From NCBI GenBank assembly GCA_019057635.1, contig DXJL01000181.1, positions 1 through 35,637 of the forward strand: a stretch of 35,637 bases of DNA, in the 5' to 3' direction. Position 1 is the stretch's first letter; the number at the start of each line of letters is the position of its first letter. The DNA is from Candidatus Heimdallarchaeota archaeon. GTDB taxonomy: Archaea > Asgardarchaeota > Heimdallarchaeia > Hodarchaeales > Hodarchaeaceae. Under the pieces are notes generated by a model. The model did no database searches. It was not told the DNA's origin and was given only the letters and a program-made list of their open reading frames with translations. Shown here one piece after another: positions 8,172 to 16,527 of the stretch. The position numbers and the translations under genes were made by a program.

Positions 8172-9560
8172 TCATTTGTAGAATCGATTACGAATGATGA
8201 TTAATATCCCAACAAAAAAGCCACTAATGATGACTATCTGGCTTGAGCTTTCCAGAATTACTCTATTCGGCGCAGGAAGTATTTTAAATATTGGATTTAG
8301 TTCTTCTACTTGGAGTTCCGGGTCATAATATATTTCATCTCCCTGTGGAAATATAAAACCTCCACTGAGAAATACGGTCTGAGCAATAGGACTAATAGAA
8401 GGACTCAATGACATGGCTACCCTATCTGATGAGAAGGGTTGAAAATTAACAGAGCGGTTTACCCCATCCACGCTCACGTTTTGAGTCCATATGAATTTCA
8501 AAAAGTCTCTAAGTGAATTACCAAGAGAAAAACGTTTGTTAGCGAAAGAATCAGCTGTATAGTTAACCTCTTGAGCGCTAGATTGATCTAAAATATGACT
8601 CTGCGTTTGACCATTGAGTAATGTAGAAAATTTAAACTGGCCAAGAAGATCGGACTTCTGTAAGACTTCACGAGTGAGAGTTATATTTTCAATTCTAGAA
8701 GTTAACCCCAAAATCTCTTCGTGCGCAAAAAATTCGAGTCGTAGCACAAGTTGGGATGTGGATGTAGAAAAATCCCATCCACTAATATTGCAAGAAAATT
8801 TGAGTTGAGGGGCAAAACGTATGGCTTCTACCGTTCGAGAGTCGGTAGATCGAGTTACCGTAAATCCGTTTCCATCTGAACGAATCCTAATCTTGGGAAT
8901 CGTAGGTACAACAACTTGAGATTTTTCAACCTCAAAGTCAATAGAAAACACTAAAGAGTCAAGATTATTTGTCGGAGCTGGAAATCTGGATGGTAAATAC
9001 TGTAAATCATTAGCAAAGAAATCTAAATGATAACTCAGTTCTGTAGCGGACTCATTAGAAGAAGATCGGCTAGCATTAATCTGAAATTTCACTGTAGACA
9101 AATCAATGAATTTTTTTATACTTGGGGAGAGAAAAGAGCTATTATATTTGTTATCAGTTCCTCCAGTATCAAATTCAACAATTCTAACCAGCTTGATAAG
9201 AAATGTATTTCGGGTCATCAGTTGAGTTCGATTTGTTACTGTACCCTGATGATTTTGAAATTCGATTTCAGTAAGTTTTTGAGTAAAATCGGCAAAGAAT
9301 GACAATGGAAAAGCATTATTAGCTGTACCGAATAATACTCCTAATGAGCTTGTTGAAGTTTGAGCCATTATGGCATTCACACCATTAAAACGGTCGAGTT
9401 GGGTTTGCACTAATCTTATTAACTTCGACTTTTCATTTGTGGCTGATTTCACATCAGATTGGGCGACTACCATCACAGACATAACATTGATTGAAAAAAG
9501 ACCTATTAATAACACTCCAACGTATAAGCGTTTATAAGAAGGAATGATCGAAGATTTCAT
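8172..9560 (-). CDS. Exported membrane-anchored protein of unknown function
   Basis: Not recognised. It has an N-terminal signal peptide (RLYVGVLLIGLFSINVMSVMVVAQ), a ~400-residue beta-rich extracellular body with many N-x-S/T sequons (NRT, NSS, NES, NIT, NVS, NRS), and a C-terminal membrane anchor (IVIISGFFVGILIIIRNRFYK). That is the layout of an archaeal surface glycoprotein held by a single helix, with no PGF motif. ATG 9560 is preceded by GAGAGG eight bases upstream. It is first in a minus-strand run with the membrane regulator 16-40 bases behind it, so the two are probably cotranscribed. Confidence 0.65.
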   Translation of the reverse strand: MKSSIIPSYKRLYVGVLLIGLFSINVMSVMVVAQSDVKSATNEKSKLIRLVQTQLDRFNGVNAIMAQTSTSSLGVLFGTANNAFPLSFFADFTQKLTEIEFQNHQGTVTNRTQLMTRNTFLIKLVRIVEFDTGGTDNKYNSSFLSPSIKKFIDLSTVKFQINASRSSSNESATELSYHLDFFANDLQYLPSRFPAPTNNLDSLVFSIDFEVEKSQVVVPTIPKIRIRSDGNGFTVTRSTDSRTVEAIRFAPQLKFSCNISGWDFSTSTSQLVLRLEFFAHEEILGLTSRIENITLTREVLQKSDLLGQFKFSTLLNGQTQSHILDQSSAQEVNYTADSFANKRFSLGNSLRDFLKFIWTQNVSVDGVNRSVNFQPFSSDRVAMSLSPSISPIAQTVFLSGGFIFPQGDEIYYDPELQVEELNPIFKILPAPNRVILESSSQIVIISGFFVGILIIIRNRFYK

Positions 9561-9596
9561 TTGTTTGCCTCTCGAATGAACTTACTCGCAACTAAT

Positions 9597-9604
9597 TAAA
9601 TATC
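9597..9604 (-). promoter_or_regulatory. TATA-like box for the surface-protein operon
   Basis: On the minus strand the gap reads GATATTTAATTAG about 40 bases before the ATG at 9560. A start site ~25 bases on would give a short leader containing the GAGAGG ribosome site. Confidence 0.3.
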
Positions 9605-9708
9605 ATTCATTAAACGATTCTTGAGTATTATTGAAGGTAGGTTTTTCTAGTAATCAACTACTCTATGAGACTTTAGAGGTATGTATTAGTAAATTATGGT
9701 GCTAAACC

Positions 9709-10482
9709 ATGGATGATCAACAGGATAAATTAGAACATTTGAAAAAACGCGCAAAACCATTCTATTTTGACGGATCGGAGACAGGTGTTCTTCTAACTCA
9801 CGGACTCACTGCGTCGCCCACAGAAATGCTATCTCTTGGCCAATTTTTACATAAAAAAGGCTTTAGTGTTCATGGTGTACGTTTAGCAGGACATGGAACC
9901 AATTATCGTGATCTCCCAAAATATTCGTATCTAGATTGGTTAAATTCCTGTACAGAAGGATTAGACCTTCTAACTAAGAAATGTGATACGATCATACCTA
10001 TTGGTATATCAATGGGCGCTCTTCTATCAGTGCTTCTAATTCATCAGAACCACGATATCAATTTCAAAAAACTTGTTCTATTAGCTCCTGCATTTGGTTT
10101 GAAATCAAAATTAGCTACCTTAACACCTATTCTTTCATATTTTGTCAAATTCGTGTATAAAGGAGATTCTGTCCTCCAATATTATTTAGATCATGACCTC
10201 TACGCTTATTATTATTATCCTACAAAGGCAATTTCCCAGTATATGAGCCTTCGTCGGTATTTTCAAAAGCGATCAATGCAGATTAATGTACCCACGCTTA
10301 TTGCTTATGGAAACCTGGATGATACAATTGAGGTTACTGAAATTGATAAAGTAACCAATGAAAAATTCAGTCCAGAGGCAAAAATAGAGATTGACACATT
10401 TCCACACTCAGGACATAACTTTACTACTGATCCAGATGCCCAAGAGCTGTTTGAACAAATAAAAATATTCCTAGACGATTAA
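9709..10482 (+). CDS. Alpha/beta hydrolase, carboxylesterase or monoacylglycerol-lipase type
   Basis: A 257-residue soluble alpha/beta hydrolase. Oxyanion motif LLTHGLTASP near residues 28-37, nucleophile S101 in GISMG, acid D204 or D205 in GNLDDT, and H236 in HSGHNF complete the triad. The order and cap size resemble Est30-type carboxylesterases, which cleave short acyl esters. The 3' end overlaps the convergent histidine kinase gene by four bases. It starts divergently from the surface-protein gene. The substrate is unknown. Confidence 0.85.
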   Translation: MDDQQDKLEHLKKRAKPFYFDGSETGVLLTHGLTASPTEMLSLGQFLHKKGFSVHGVRLAGHGTNYRDLPKYSYLDWLNSCTEGLDLLTKKCDTIIPIGISMGALLSVLLIHQNHDINFKKLVLLAPAFGLKSKLATLTPILSYFVKFVYKGDSVLQYYLDHDLYAYYYYPTKAISQYMSLRRYFQKRSMQINVPTLIAYGNLDDTIEVTEIDKVTNEKFSPEAKIEIDTFPHSGHNFTTDPDAQELFEQIKIFLDD

Positions 10483-10500
10483 TTTGAATTTTCTAGGGGT
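10467..10500. terminator. Inverted repeat spanning convergent stops
   Basis: CCTAGA (10470-10475) pairs with TCTAGG (10492-10497); two G-U pairs and one A-U extend the stem in the plus-strand transcript. Both stop codons (10479-10482) lie in the loop. Confidence 0.35.
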
Positions 10501-11819
10501 GCCAGAGGAAGAGTAAATGAAATAGTTGTTCCCTCTCCTTCTTTGCTCTCCAACCATATCTTACCTTCATGGGTTTCGATAATTTTCTTTACTTGTGCTA
10601 GTCCAATACCTGACCCTTCTATTTCTTCATTCACATTTGATGCTCGGGTGAATAAATTGAATACTTGAGTCAATGAATTTTCTGGTATCCCAATTCCATT
10701 GTCTTTTACATGAATCTTAACATATTCAGAGTCTTGATCACTAATACCAATCCTTATTAAAGGAGAAGATTGGTTTCCCATGAATTTAATACAATTTCCT
10801 ATTAAATTATCAAAAAGTTGAACCATTCGATTCAATTCAACATTGACATCAGGAAATTCGGTCTCCAACTCTACCTTAATATTCTTACTTCGGAAGTCTT
10901 GCGAAAACCTGTTAAGAGATTCATTTAGAATTACCGATAGATTAACTGAAGTTCTTTCTTGTGAAAATCTTCCAATACGAGAGTATTCAAGTATTTCATC
11001 AATCATTGCTATGACATGATGAGCATTATGTTTCATTCGCTCAAGATAAAAAGAGCTGTCTGATGTAAGAATATTCCCCGCATCGGTCTTTAAAGTCTCA
11101 ATAAAGCCTAATATAGAAATGACAGGAGTTTTCAAATCATGACTAATGCTATACACGAACTCTTCAACCTCTTGAGTCTTTAGTCGAAGCTCCTGTGTCT
11201 GTGACTTGATTTTTTTAAGTAATTCGGATCGTTGCTCGTTTTCTCTTTGCAACCGTTGTGAATCATCCAAAATTTGCGTTTTGGCGCGTTTTAATGCCTT
11301 CTTAAGTTCAATATTTACATAATTGAGTGTTAATAAGCTCGAAATAGTCTGAAAGAAATCAAGATCTGCTTTTTGAAAACCCAAAGGTTCTTCAAAACTA
11401 ATCAAGCCGAAGAAGCAATGCGGTGTATGTTTAGTATCAATGCGAGAAATGAGCATTTCTTGAATAATCTTGCCTCCAAGTGAAATGGAGTTTGTACTAA
11501 GCTCACCAAAACGATGATATGAAACATCAGAATCAAGTTTTTGTTTTTTCAGGTCGTCTAAAAACTCTGAAACATCTTTAGACGAAAAAATATGTCTTGT
11601 TGGACAGATCAATAGTCCTGGTCTTGTAGTTGGACTACTCAAGAATAAAAATGAGAAGGAATAAAAATCCTTTAGAATTAAATGTAAGGTTCTAAGAATT
11701 GCATTAGGAGAGTTGAGATTAATCAATTTTTGTGACAGACTCTGTATTATCTTACCCCTGTTGGATTCCGTCAACGATTTCTTGTTGAACTCTTTAACTT
11801 CTGTCTTCAAACAACTCAA
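10479..11819 (-). CDS. Soluble sensor histidine kinase (GAF-like, HisKA, HATPase)
   Basis: Residues ~20-170 form a GAF-like sensor domain, ~170-222 a coiled-coil signalling helix, then the HisKA phosphoacceptor H227 in SISHDLKTP, and the ATPase domain with N box NLIGNCIKFM, G1 DNGIGIP, F box and G2 GSGIGLA. No signal peptide or membrane helix is visible, so it senses something in the cytosol. No response regulator is adjacent. The TTG start at 11819 has GTGAT three bases upstream; another in-frame TTG lies at 11810. The upstream gap 11820-12042 contains no ORF I can support. Confidence 0.88.
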   Translation of the reverse strand: MSCLKTEVKEFNKKSLTESNRGKIIQSLSQKLINLNSPNAILRTLHLILKDFYSFSFLFLSSPTTRPGLLICPTRHIFSSKDVSEFLDDLKKQKLDSDVSYHRFGELSTNSISLGGKIIQEMLISRIDTKHTPHCFFGLISFEEPLGFQKADLDFFQTISSLLTLNYVNIELKKALKRAKTQILDDSQRLQRENEQRSELLKKIKSQTQELRLKTQEVEEFVYSISHDLKTPVISILGFIETLKTDAGNILTSDSSFYLERMKHNAHHVIAMIDEILEYSRIGRFSQERTSVNLSVILNESLNRFSQDFRSKNIKVELETEFPDVNVELNRMVQLFDNLIGNCIKFMGNQSSPLIRIGISDQDSEYVKIHVKDNGIGIPENSLTQVFNLFTRASNVNEEIEGSGIGLAQVKKIIETHEGKIWLESKEGEGTTISFTLPLAPLENSN

Positions 11820-12022
11820 CTAATCACTCGTTTCTATGAATCAATATTTCAAATCTTGTATTTAAAGGATTCATTTTATCCCAGCTTCGACTGCTGTTGA
11901 AGTGGAAATATTTCTTAGGTTAACATTATGCTTTACTGAGTACTTTTCAAAGAAAATAATTTTAAGCTAACTAAGTGACAGTTATGCCATATAGAAAATA
12001 GAAATTCCTTCCCCATATCACA

Positions 12023-12044
12023 AGAGATTTAAAAAAAAATCTCT
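12023..12044 (-). terminator. Hairpin with T-rich loop at the end of the nifU-like gene
   Basis: AGAGATTT (12023-12030), six-base A loop, AAATCTCT (12037-12044). It touches the TAG stop (12043-12045) of the nifU-like gene. On the minus strand it carries a run of nine T, which would terminate archaeal RNA polymerase with or without the hairpin. Confidence 0.5.
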
Positions 12045-12273
12045 ATACTGAAACAACGTCTTTTAGGTCTGGAAAATTCTGTTGAAGAGCTTTTTTTATT
12101 CCGTTTGAAAGTGTCATCTGTGAATAGGCGCAACCTCGGCAGGCACCCATTAAACGTACCTTAAGAATACCGCTATCAACGTCATAATCAACATATTCGA
12201 CATCGCCACCATCTCGTTGAAGAGCTGGTCTTATCTGTTCCAAATTAGTTACGATTTGATCTTTAATGGACAT
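12043..12273 (-). CDS. NifU-like Fe-S scaffold domain protein
   Basis: A 76-residue stand-alone NifU C-terminal domain, the Nfu type that carries a [4Fe-4S] cluster to apoproteins. Features: RPALQRDGGDVEYVDY, the family's signature opening, and the cluster cysteines C45 and C48 in CRGC. The ATG has GGAAGG upstream. It follows the PhoU-domain gene by 66 bases in the same direction. The many Fe-S enzymes of this organism, IorA among them, are plausible clients. Confidence 0.9.
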   Translation of the reverse strand: MSIKDQIVTNLEQIRPALQRDGGDVEYVDYDVDSGILKVRLMGACRGCAYSQMTLSNGIKKALQQNFPDLKDVVSV

Positions 12274-12340
12274 AGATTATCCTTCCTTACTGAGGGGGAG
12301 TCCTATAGTTTTCTATATTAGCATTTCGTTACTGATTCCG

Positions 12341-13354
12341 TCAATCCCGAAGATAATGACCATTTAACGAGGTGTCATTTGCTATGACTAAATCTCCAAT
12401 ATCTATAGCTACTTCTCGTAATTGGCCCAAAAAACTGATTAGTGAAGTTAATTTAGAAACAACTTCCTTATCATGTTTGGAAATGTCTTCTTGAATTTCT
12501 TTATGTATATTTTTTAACTGATTATCAATTCTATGCTTTAGCTCTTCAGCAGCGAGAACATCTCCCGCAAAAAACGAATCCAAACTCTCAGCTAATGCCA
12601 TCGTTATTAAATTACTTAATTTTTTTATCTTATTTAATGAAGACTTAGTAAGTGTACTTTTCATGTTCTGATTCTTTTTTACTGTTGTAGCAAAATCAAC
12701 TGAAGCGTCTCCTAAGTTTTCACCATATGCTGCTACCATACGCCAATCCAAACATGTTGTTGGTCTGATATTAGAAATTTCCCGCTTATCGTTTACCATT
12801 ATCTTGAGCATTCTTACAATGAGGAAATATAAGCGATTTACTTCTACATCTCTTTCGATAACTTCTTCTGCGAGGGTAATATCGTCATTTATGAAAGCAG
12901 ATATTGCATCACTTTGCATCTGATTGGCTATAGAGAAGCATCTGTGGACATATTCGCGGGGATTTGGGAGTGAACTTGAATCAATTAAAAAGTGTAGCTC
13001 GATACTTTCTTGTGTTTCCCCAAGGATTTCTAAACCTACAAGTTGTCGACTTAGATCTCGAATTACACTTTTTTTTTGAAGAGGAGTACCCTTTTTTGAT
13101 TCAATGATTATTACATCGCTTCCTAACAGATAAGCGGCAAGAATATCACGAGTTACATGTGCAGACTCTTGAATTCTGGTTATTCTTTTTTCTATAGGAA
13201 TTTCAGTTGGATAAATCAATAATTCACCAGAGGACATTTCTTTAATAACAACATTTGATCCTTTATCGAGTTGATGACGTGCTGCCCAATCTTTGGGTAA
13301 AGAGATAATCCTAGTGTCCCCCGCTCCAGTAACTTGGATTTTACGAATTTCCAT
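12341..13354 (-). CDS. PhoU-domain protein with AbrB-like N terminus
   Basis: Residues 1-50 form a swapped-hairpin AbrB/SpoVT-like DNA-binding domain (MEIRKIQVTGAGDTRIISLP, DKGSNVVIKE). The rest is two PhoU-like helical bundles (~110-210 and ~225-330). This architecture is the archaeal PhoU-type regulator linked to phosphate uptake, though no pst transporter is nearby. The upstream A/T-rich segment 13355-13449 may hold its promoter. I am confident of the fold, less so of phosphate as the signal. Confidence 0.8.
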   Translation of the reverse strand: MEIRKIQVTGAGDTRIISLPKDWAARHQLDKGSNVVIKEMSSGELLIYPTEIPIEKRITRIQESAHVTRDILAAYLLGSDVIIIESKKGTPLQKKSVIRDLSRQLVGLEILGETQESIELHFLIDSSSLPNPREYVHRCFSIANQMQSDAISAFINDDITLAEEVIERDVEVNRLYFLIVRMLKIMVNDKREISNIRPTTCLDWRMVAAYGENLGDASVDFATTVKKNQNMKSTLTKSSLNKIKKLSNLITMALAESLDSFFAGDVLAAEELKHRIDNQLKNIHKEIQEDISKHDKEVVSKLTSLISFLGQLREVAIDIGDLVIANDTSLNGHYLRD

Positions 13355-13432
13355 CCTTTGATGAGTCTCCTTTGTTGAATCTCATTATTTCCCTAAGTCA
13401 TATTATTTTATATATATTCGTACATAAACAAC

Positions 13433-13451
13433 GAGTCAGATTTGTCTACTC
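13433..13451 (-). terminator. Hairpin straddling the M24 peptidase stop
   Basis: GAGTCAGA (13433-13440), loop TTTG, TCTACTC (13445-13451): seven pairs with one bulged base, overlapping the TGA stop at 13450-13452. Confidence 0.35.
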
Positions 13452-14538
13452 ATATCTCCAGAAGCTCAAATCGTGGTATTTCACTTGCAGAAATTCCGTC
13501 ATCGATTTTAATAACGTCATCTTCAATTCTAATTCCAAATTTTCCTGGAAGATATATACCAGGCTCAATAGTAAAGCAATTACCTGTTTTCAAAGGAGTT
13601 TTATTACCTTCAAGAATATAAGGGTGTTCATGTACCTCTAGGCCCAATCCATGACCAGTACGGTGTGTGAAGAATTTTCCGTACCCTTTTTTAGATATTA
13701 CATCACGAGTCCCCACATCAATATCATGTGGAGTCCGTCCTTGGCTCGCTAATTTTTTCCCACGAATATTTGCTTGGTTTACAAGTTCAAAGATCTCTTT
13801 AAATTTATCACTCGCTTTTCCAAAAACACTAGTAACTGTAATATCTCCCCAATAGTTTTCAACGGTACCTCCTGCATCTATCAATACTACATCATCCCTT
13901 TTTAATCGTCTATCGCCCCCATGATAATGAGGCAATGCAGAGTTATCTCCAAATTGGACTAAATTGAAGACGGATTCATTAGCTCCCCAGAGTAATCGAT
14001 TTTTAAGTATACTCTGAACTTCATATTCAGTCAATCCCTGTTCAAGTTTATAAAGAGTTTTGATTATTACTTCACTAGTCTTTTTGTATGCCTGCTGCAT
14101 TTTCTTTATTTCGATTTCATCTTTTACCATTCGTAGTGAATTAAATAATTTCTCTACATTAACGAACTCTTTTCCAGGTAAACAACGTGATATAGATTGG
14201 TACACAGAAAACCACAATTTTGGTTCAATACCAATCGTTTTTACACTCTTTGGGATTATATCATTAGCTAATATTGTGAAAGGATTCTCAGTTTCCTCCC
14301 ATTCCGTAACATCTGAGACACCAGTCACTTTTTTGATACGATCTGATTCAAAAGCAGGAACAAGAAATTTTGGTGTATCTTCTGACCCAATAATGGTGAT
14401 AAGCAGTCTTTCTGATGGTTCCTCCTTGATTTTATATAGCCATCTGAAATTAATACCGAGTGGTGCAATTATTATATCAATATTAGCTTCTCTCATTTCG
14501 TGTTGTAGTTTTTCAACCTGGGACAGCTTTGGATTCAT
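13450..14538 (-). CDS. M24 metallopeptidase, Xaa-Pro dipeptidase/aminopeptidase type
   Basis: A pita-bread-fold peptidase that removes N-terminal residues next to proline. The N-terminal ~130 residues are a creatinase-like domain. The catalytic domain shows the five metal ligands: Asp in VLIDAGG, Asp in WGDIT, His in HRTGHGLGLEVHE, Glu in FTIEPGIY and Glu in RIEDD. The ATG at 14538 is favoured because GAGATGG sits six bases upstream; a TTG at 14553 is in frame. It is divergent from the TPR gene. It probably serves peptide catabolism, fitting the IorAB/ACD genes further on. Confidence 0.92.
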   Translation of the reverse strand: MNPKLSQVEKLQHEMREANIDIIIAPLGINFRWLYKIKEEPSERLLITIIGSEDTPKFLVPAFESDRIKKVTGVSDVTEWEETENPFTILANDIIPKSVKTIGIEPKLWFSVYQSISRCLPGKEFVNVEKLFNSLRMVKDEIEIKKMQQAYKKTSEVIIKTLYKLEQGLTEYEVQSILKNRLLWGANESVFNLVQFGDNSALPHYHGGDRRLKRDDVVLIDAGGTVENYWGDITVTSVFGKASDKFKEIFELVNQANIRGKKLASQGRTPHDIDVGTRDVISKKGYGKFFTHRTGHGLGLEVHEHPYILEGNKTPLKTGNCFTIEPGIYLPGKFGIRIEDDVIKIDDGISASEIPRFELLEI

Positions 14539-14616
14539 TAATAACCATCTCAAACATAAATTAGATCTTAGGTCCTTTTGGTCAATCTTTTATTAGTAAT
14601 AGTCTATTATCTTTTT

Positions 14617-16506
14617 GTGAAAGCTACGAGTGATCAGTTATCCATTATAAACAAATATCTTCAAAGTATTGCTTTTGGAGATATTGAATATTTAGATACA
14701 AAAGAAAGGGAAAAAGAGATAATAGCAAGTCTTCGAGGAATTACTAATAAAGACTCGTACTTTCTGTTGAGTGGTAAGCTCTTTTCACAAGTTATCACTG
14801 ATAAAATGGCTTTGTACAATAAATCTCGTCAAATTGAATTTTTATGGCAACAGGACTTCATGGACATTTTTAAGAAAGTGTATGAAGAGACACGGGCGAC
14901 TGGGAGTGAACCTTGGGAAGCCGAAGTTCAAACTACTAAGATTTTATGGAATTCAATAGAAGATGACAAGTTTTCCCTTACAGCTGAAAGCATTTTAGAC
15001 TTCCGGGACAGTCGTTTAACTTATGAAATAGATCTAGAGCTCATTGAAAGGTTCAATGTTCAGAGAAATTTAATTAATACCGTTAGAAGCTCGGTAACCC
15101 TTCTTCGCTCCCCTTCTTCGATCTATCAAGAATCATCCAGTTTTGTTGAAAAAGCTATAAAACTGTATGAAGCTAAGCGATACAAAGAGACCAATGTTTT
15201 ATTTGAACTAGCTCTAAAAAACATTCAAGCACTAGAAGGAAATGCCACAGCTATTTCATTTGCCGTCCTAGCTGGATGTCTTCAAATATTAAATAGCGTT
15301 ACTATCTCGAAAGGGCTATATCTTTTTCAACGTGCTGATAAAATAATTGAGATTCTTGAGGATAAATCTGGTATCGGTGATAGTCTGGATGAAATGGCGC
15401 GTGGTTATTGGAGGATCGGGTTGTACAAAAAAACATTAGATATGCTTTCTATGAAATTATATATCCATACCATACAGAAGAGTGAACTTTCCATCATGTT
15501 CACGGAAGATAAGCTTAGTAATTTCTTCTATAATTTGCACCGATATATTGAAGCTCAAGAATGGGCATTACATTTTTTGAATTCCGCTGTCAGATCGACA
15601 GATGACGATTTAAAGATCACTTACTTTTTACAGGCAAATTTGAATTATGCTAAAATTCTAAAGGGTCTGAATTCGTGGGGAAAAGCCATAGAACACTTGA
15701 ACTATGCAGAGAGAACACTAAATCATTTAGATCTCTCAAGTGAAATAAGAAATCCTCTCCAACTTGACATTTCTCGCACTCGAGGGGACATTGCTGTTGC
15801 TAGAGGCGATTTTGGGACCGCGAAGCGAATTTTTGAGAGTGGAAGAGATAAACTTGTTTCTCTTAGAACTACATCTCCTGTATTCACCCGTTTCTTACGT
15901 TCAGAAGCAATTTTCTATAGAAATCAACTCGATTTCACGGAAGGCATCAATATTCTCCAACCACTATTTCAAGATAAGAATAGAACTAACCCCCGAAATG
16001 TTTCACTATTAGCAGAACTTCTAACTCTCCATTCACATGAAGATGCTGCTCTGAAACTTTTAGAAAAAGCAGAAAACCAACTAAATCAATGGAATTCTAT
16101 AACAGGATTGTCTCTCATTTATTTAAGTAAGGGATATACCTATTTATTAATGGAAAATTTTAATGAAGCTTCAAAATGGTTCCACAGTTCGTTAGACATT
16201 ATTAGTACTGATTTAGTGAATTTAAGAAGTTATATTGATGCGCATCTAAGCTTAGGATACATTGAGCTTGAAAAAGGTAATCTAAAGCTTGCTGAACGTC
16301 ATCAAGCATTTGCTGATGAGAAAGCATCAACCAGTGGGAGTTTAGGCTTATTACTAGATGCACAATTCTTGAAAGCCAATTTACGAATAAAACAAGGCTT
16401 CCAAGTGAATGGAATGAATATGATTCGCCAGATAGCCCAAGAAGCCAAAGATTTAGAAATTAGCTTTATGCATTCCAAAGCAAGATCTCGCTTAAATCAA
16501 AATTGA
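14617..16506 (+). CDS. TPR-repeat protein of unknown partner
   Basis: A roughly 630-residue helical protein. The first ~120 residues (ATSDQLSIINKYLQ onward) are a non-repeat helical domain; from about residue 150 to the end there are successive TPR-like helix pairs, for example AIKLYEAKRYKETNVLFELAL, AKILKGLNSWGKAIEHLNYAE and LSKGYTYLLMENFNEASKWF. No enzyme domain was seen, so it is a scaffold or binding protein. The GTG at 14617 is chosen because a TTG at 14578 would add the hydrophobic stretch VNLLLVIVYYLF to a soluble protein; if that start is used, the segment could be a membrane anchor. It converges on rfcL with 21 bases between stops. Confidence 0.7.
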   Translation: MKATSDQLSIINKYLQSIAFGDIEYLDTKEREKEIIASLRGITNKDSYFLLSGKLFSQVITDKMALYNKSRQIEFLWQQDFMDIFKKVYEETRATGSEPWEAEVQTTKILWNSIEDDKFSLTAESILDFRDSRLTYEIDLELIERFNVQRNLINTVRSSVTLLRSPSSIYQESSSFVEKAIKLYEAKRYKETNVLFELALKNIQALEGNATAISFAVLAGCLQILNSVTISKGLYLFQRADKIIEILEDKSGIGDSLDEMARGYWRIGLYKKTLDMLSMKLYIHTIQKSELSIMFTEDKLSNFFYNLHRYIEAQEWALHFLNSAVRSTDDDLKITYFLQANLNYAKILKGLNSWGKAIEHLNYAERTLNHLDLSSEIRNPLQLDISRTRGDIAVARGDFGTAKRIFESGRDKLVSLRTTSPVFTRFLRSEAIFYRNQLDFTEGINILQPLFQDKNRTNPRNVSLLAELLTLHSHEDAALKLLEKAENQLNQWNSITGLSLIYLSKGYTYLLMENFNEASKWFHSSLDIISTDLVNLRSYIDAHLSLGYIELEKGNLKLAERHQAFADEKASTSGSLGLLLDAQFLKANLRIKQGFQVNGMNMIRQIAQEAKDLEISFMHSKARSRLNQN

Positions 16507-16517
16507 TCAATTTTGAT
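16496..16517. terminator. 22-bp perfect palindrome at the TPR/rfcL junction
   Basis: The 22 bases from 16496 to 16517 are a perfect palindrome (two 11-base arms, ATCAAAATTGA and its complement), containing the TPR gene's TGA (16504-16506) and lying 11 bases beyond the rfcL stop. Probably a bidirectional terminator. Confidence 0.45.
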
Positions 16518-16527
16518 ATTTCTTGAA

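Noticed and set aside
9027..9302. 91-codon plus-strand frame
   Set aside because: Antisense within the exported-protein gene; no start signal or motif.
14060..14596. 178-codon plus-strand frame
   Set aside because: Antisense to the M24 peptidase, whose metal ligands are intact; the antisense product has no recognisable motif.
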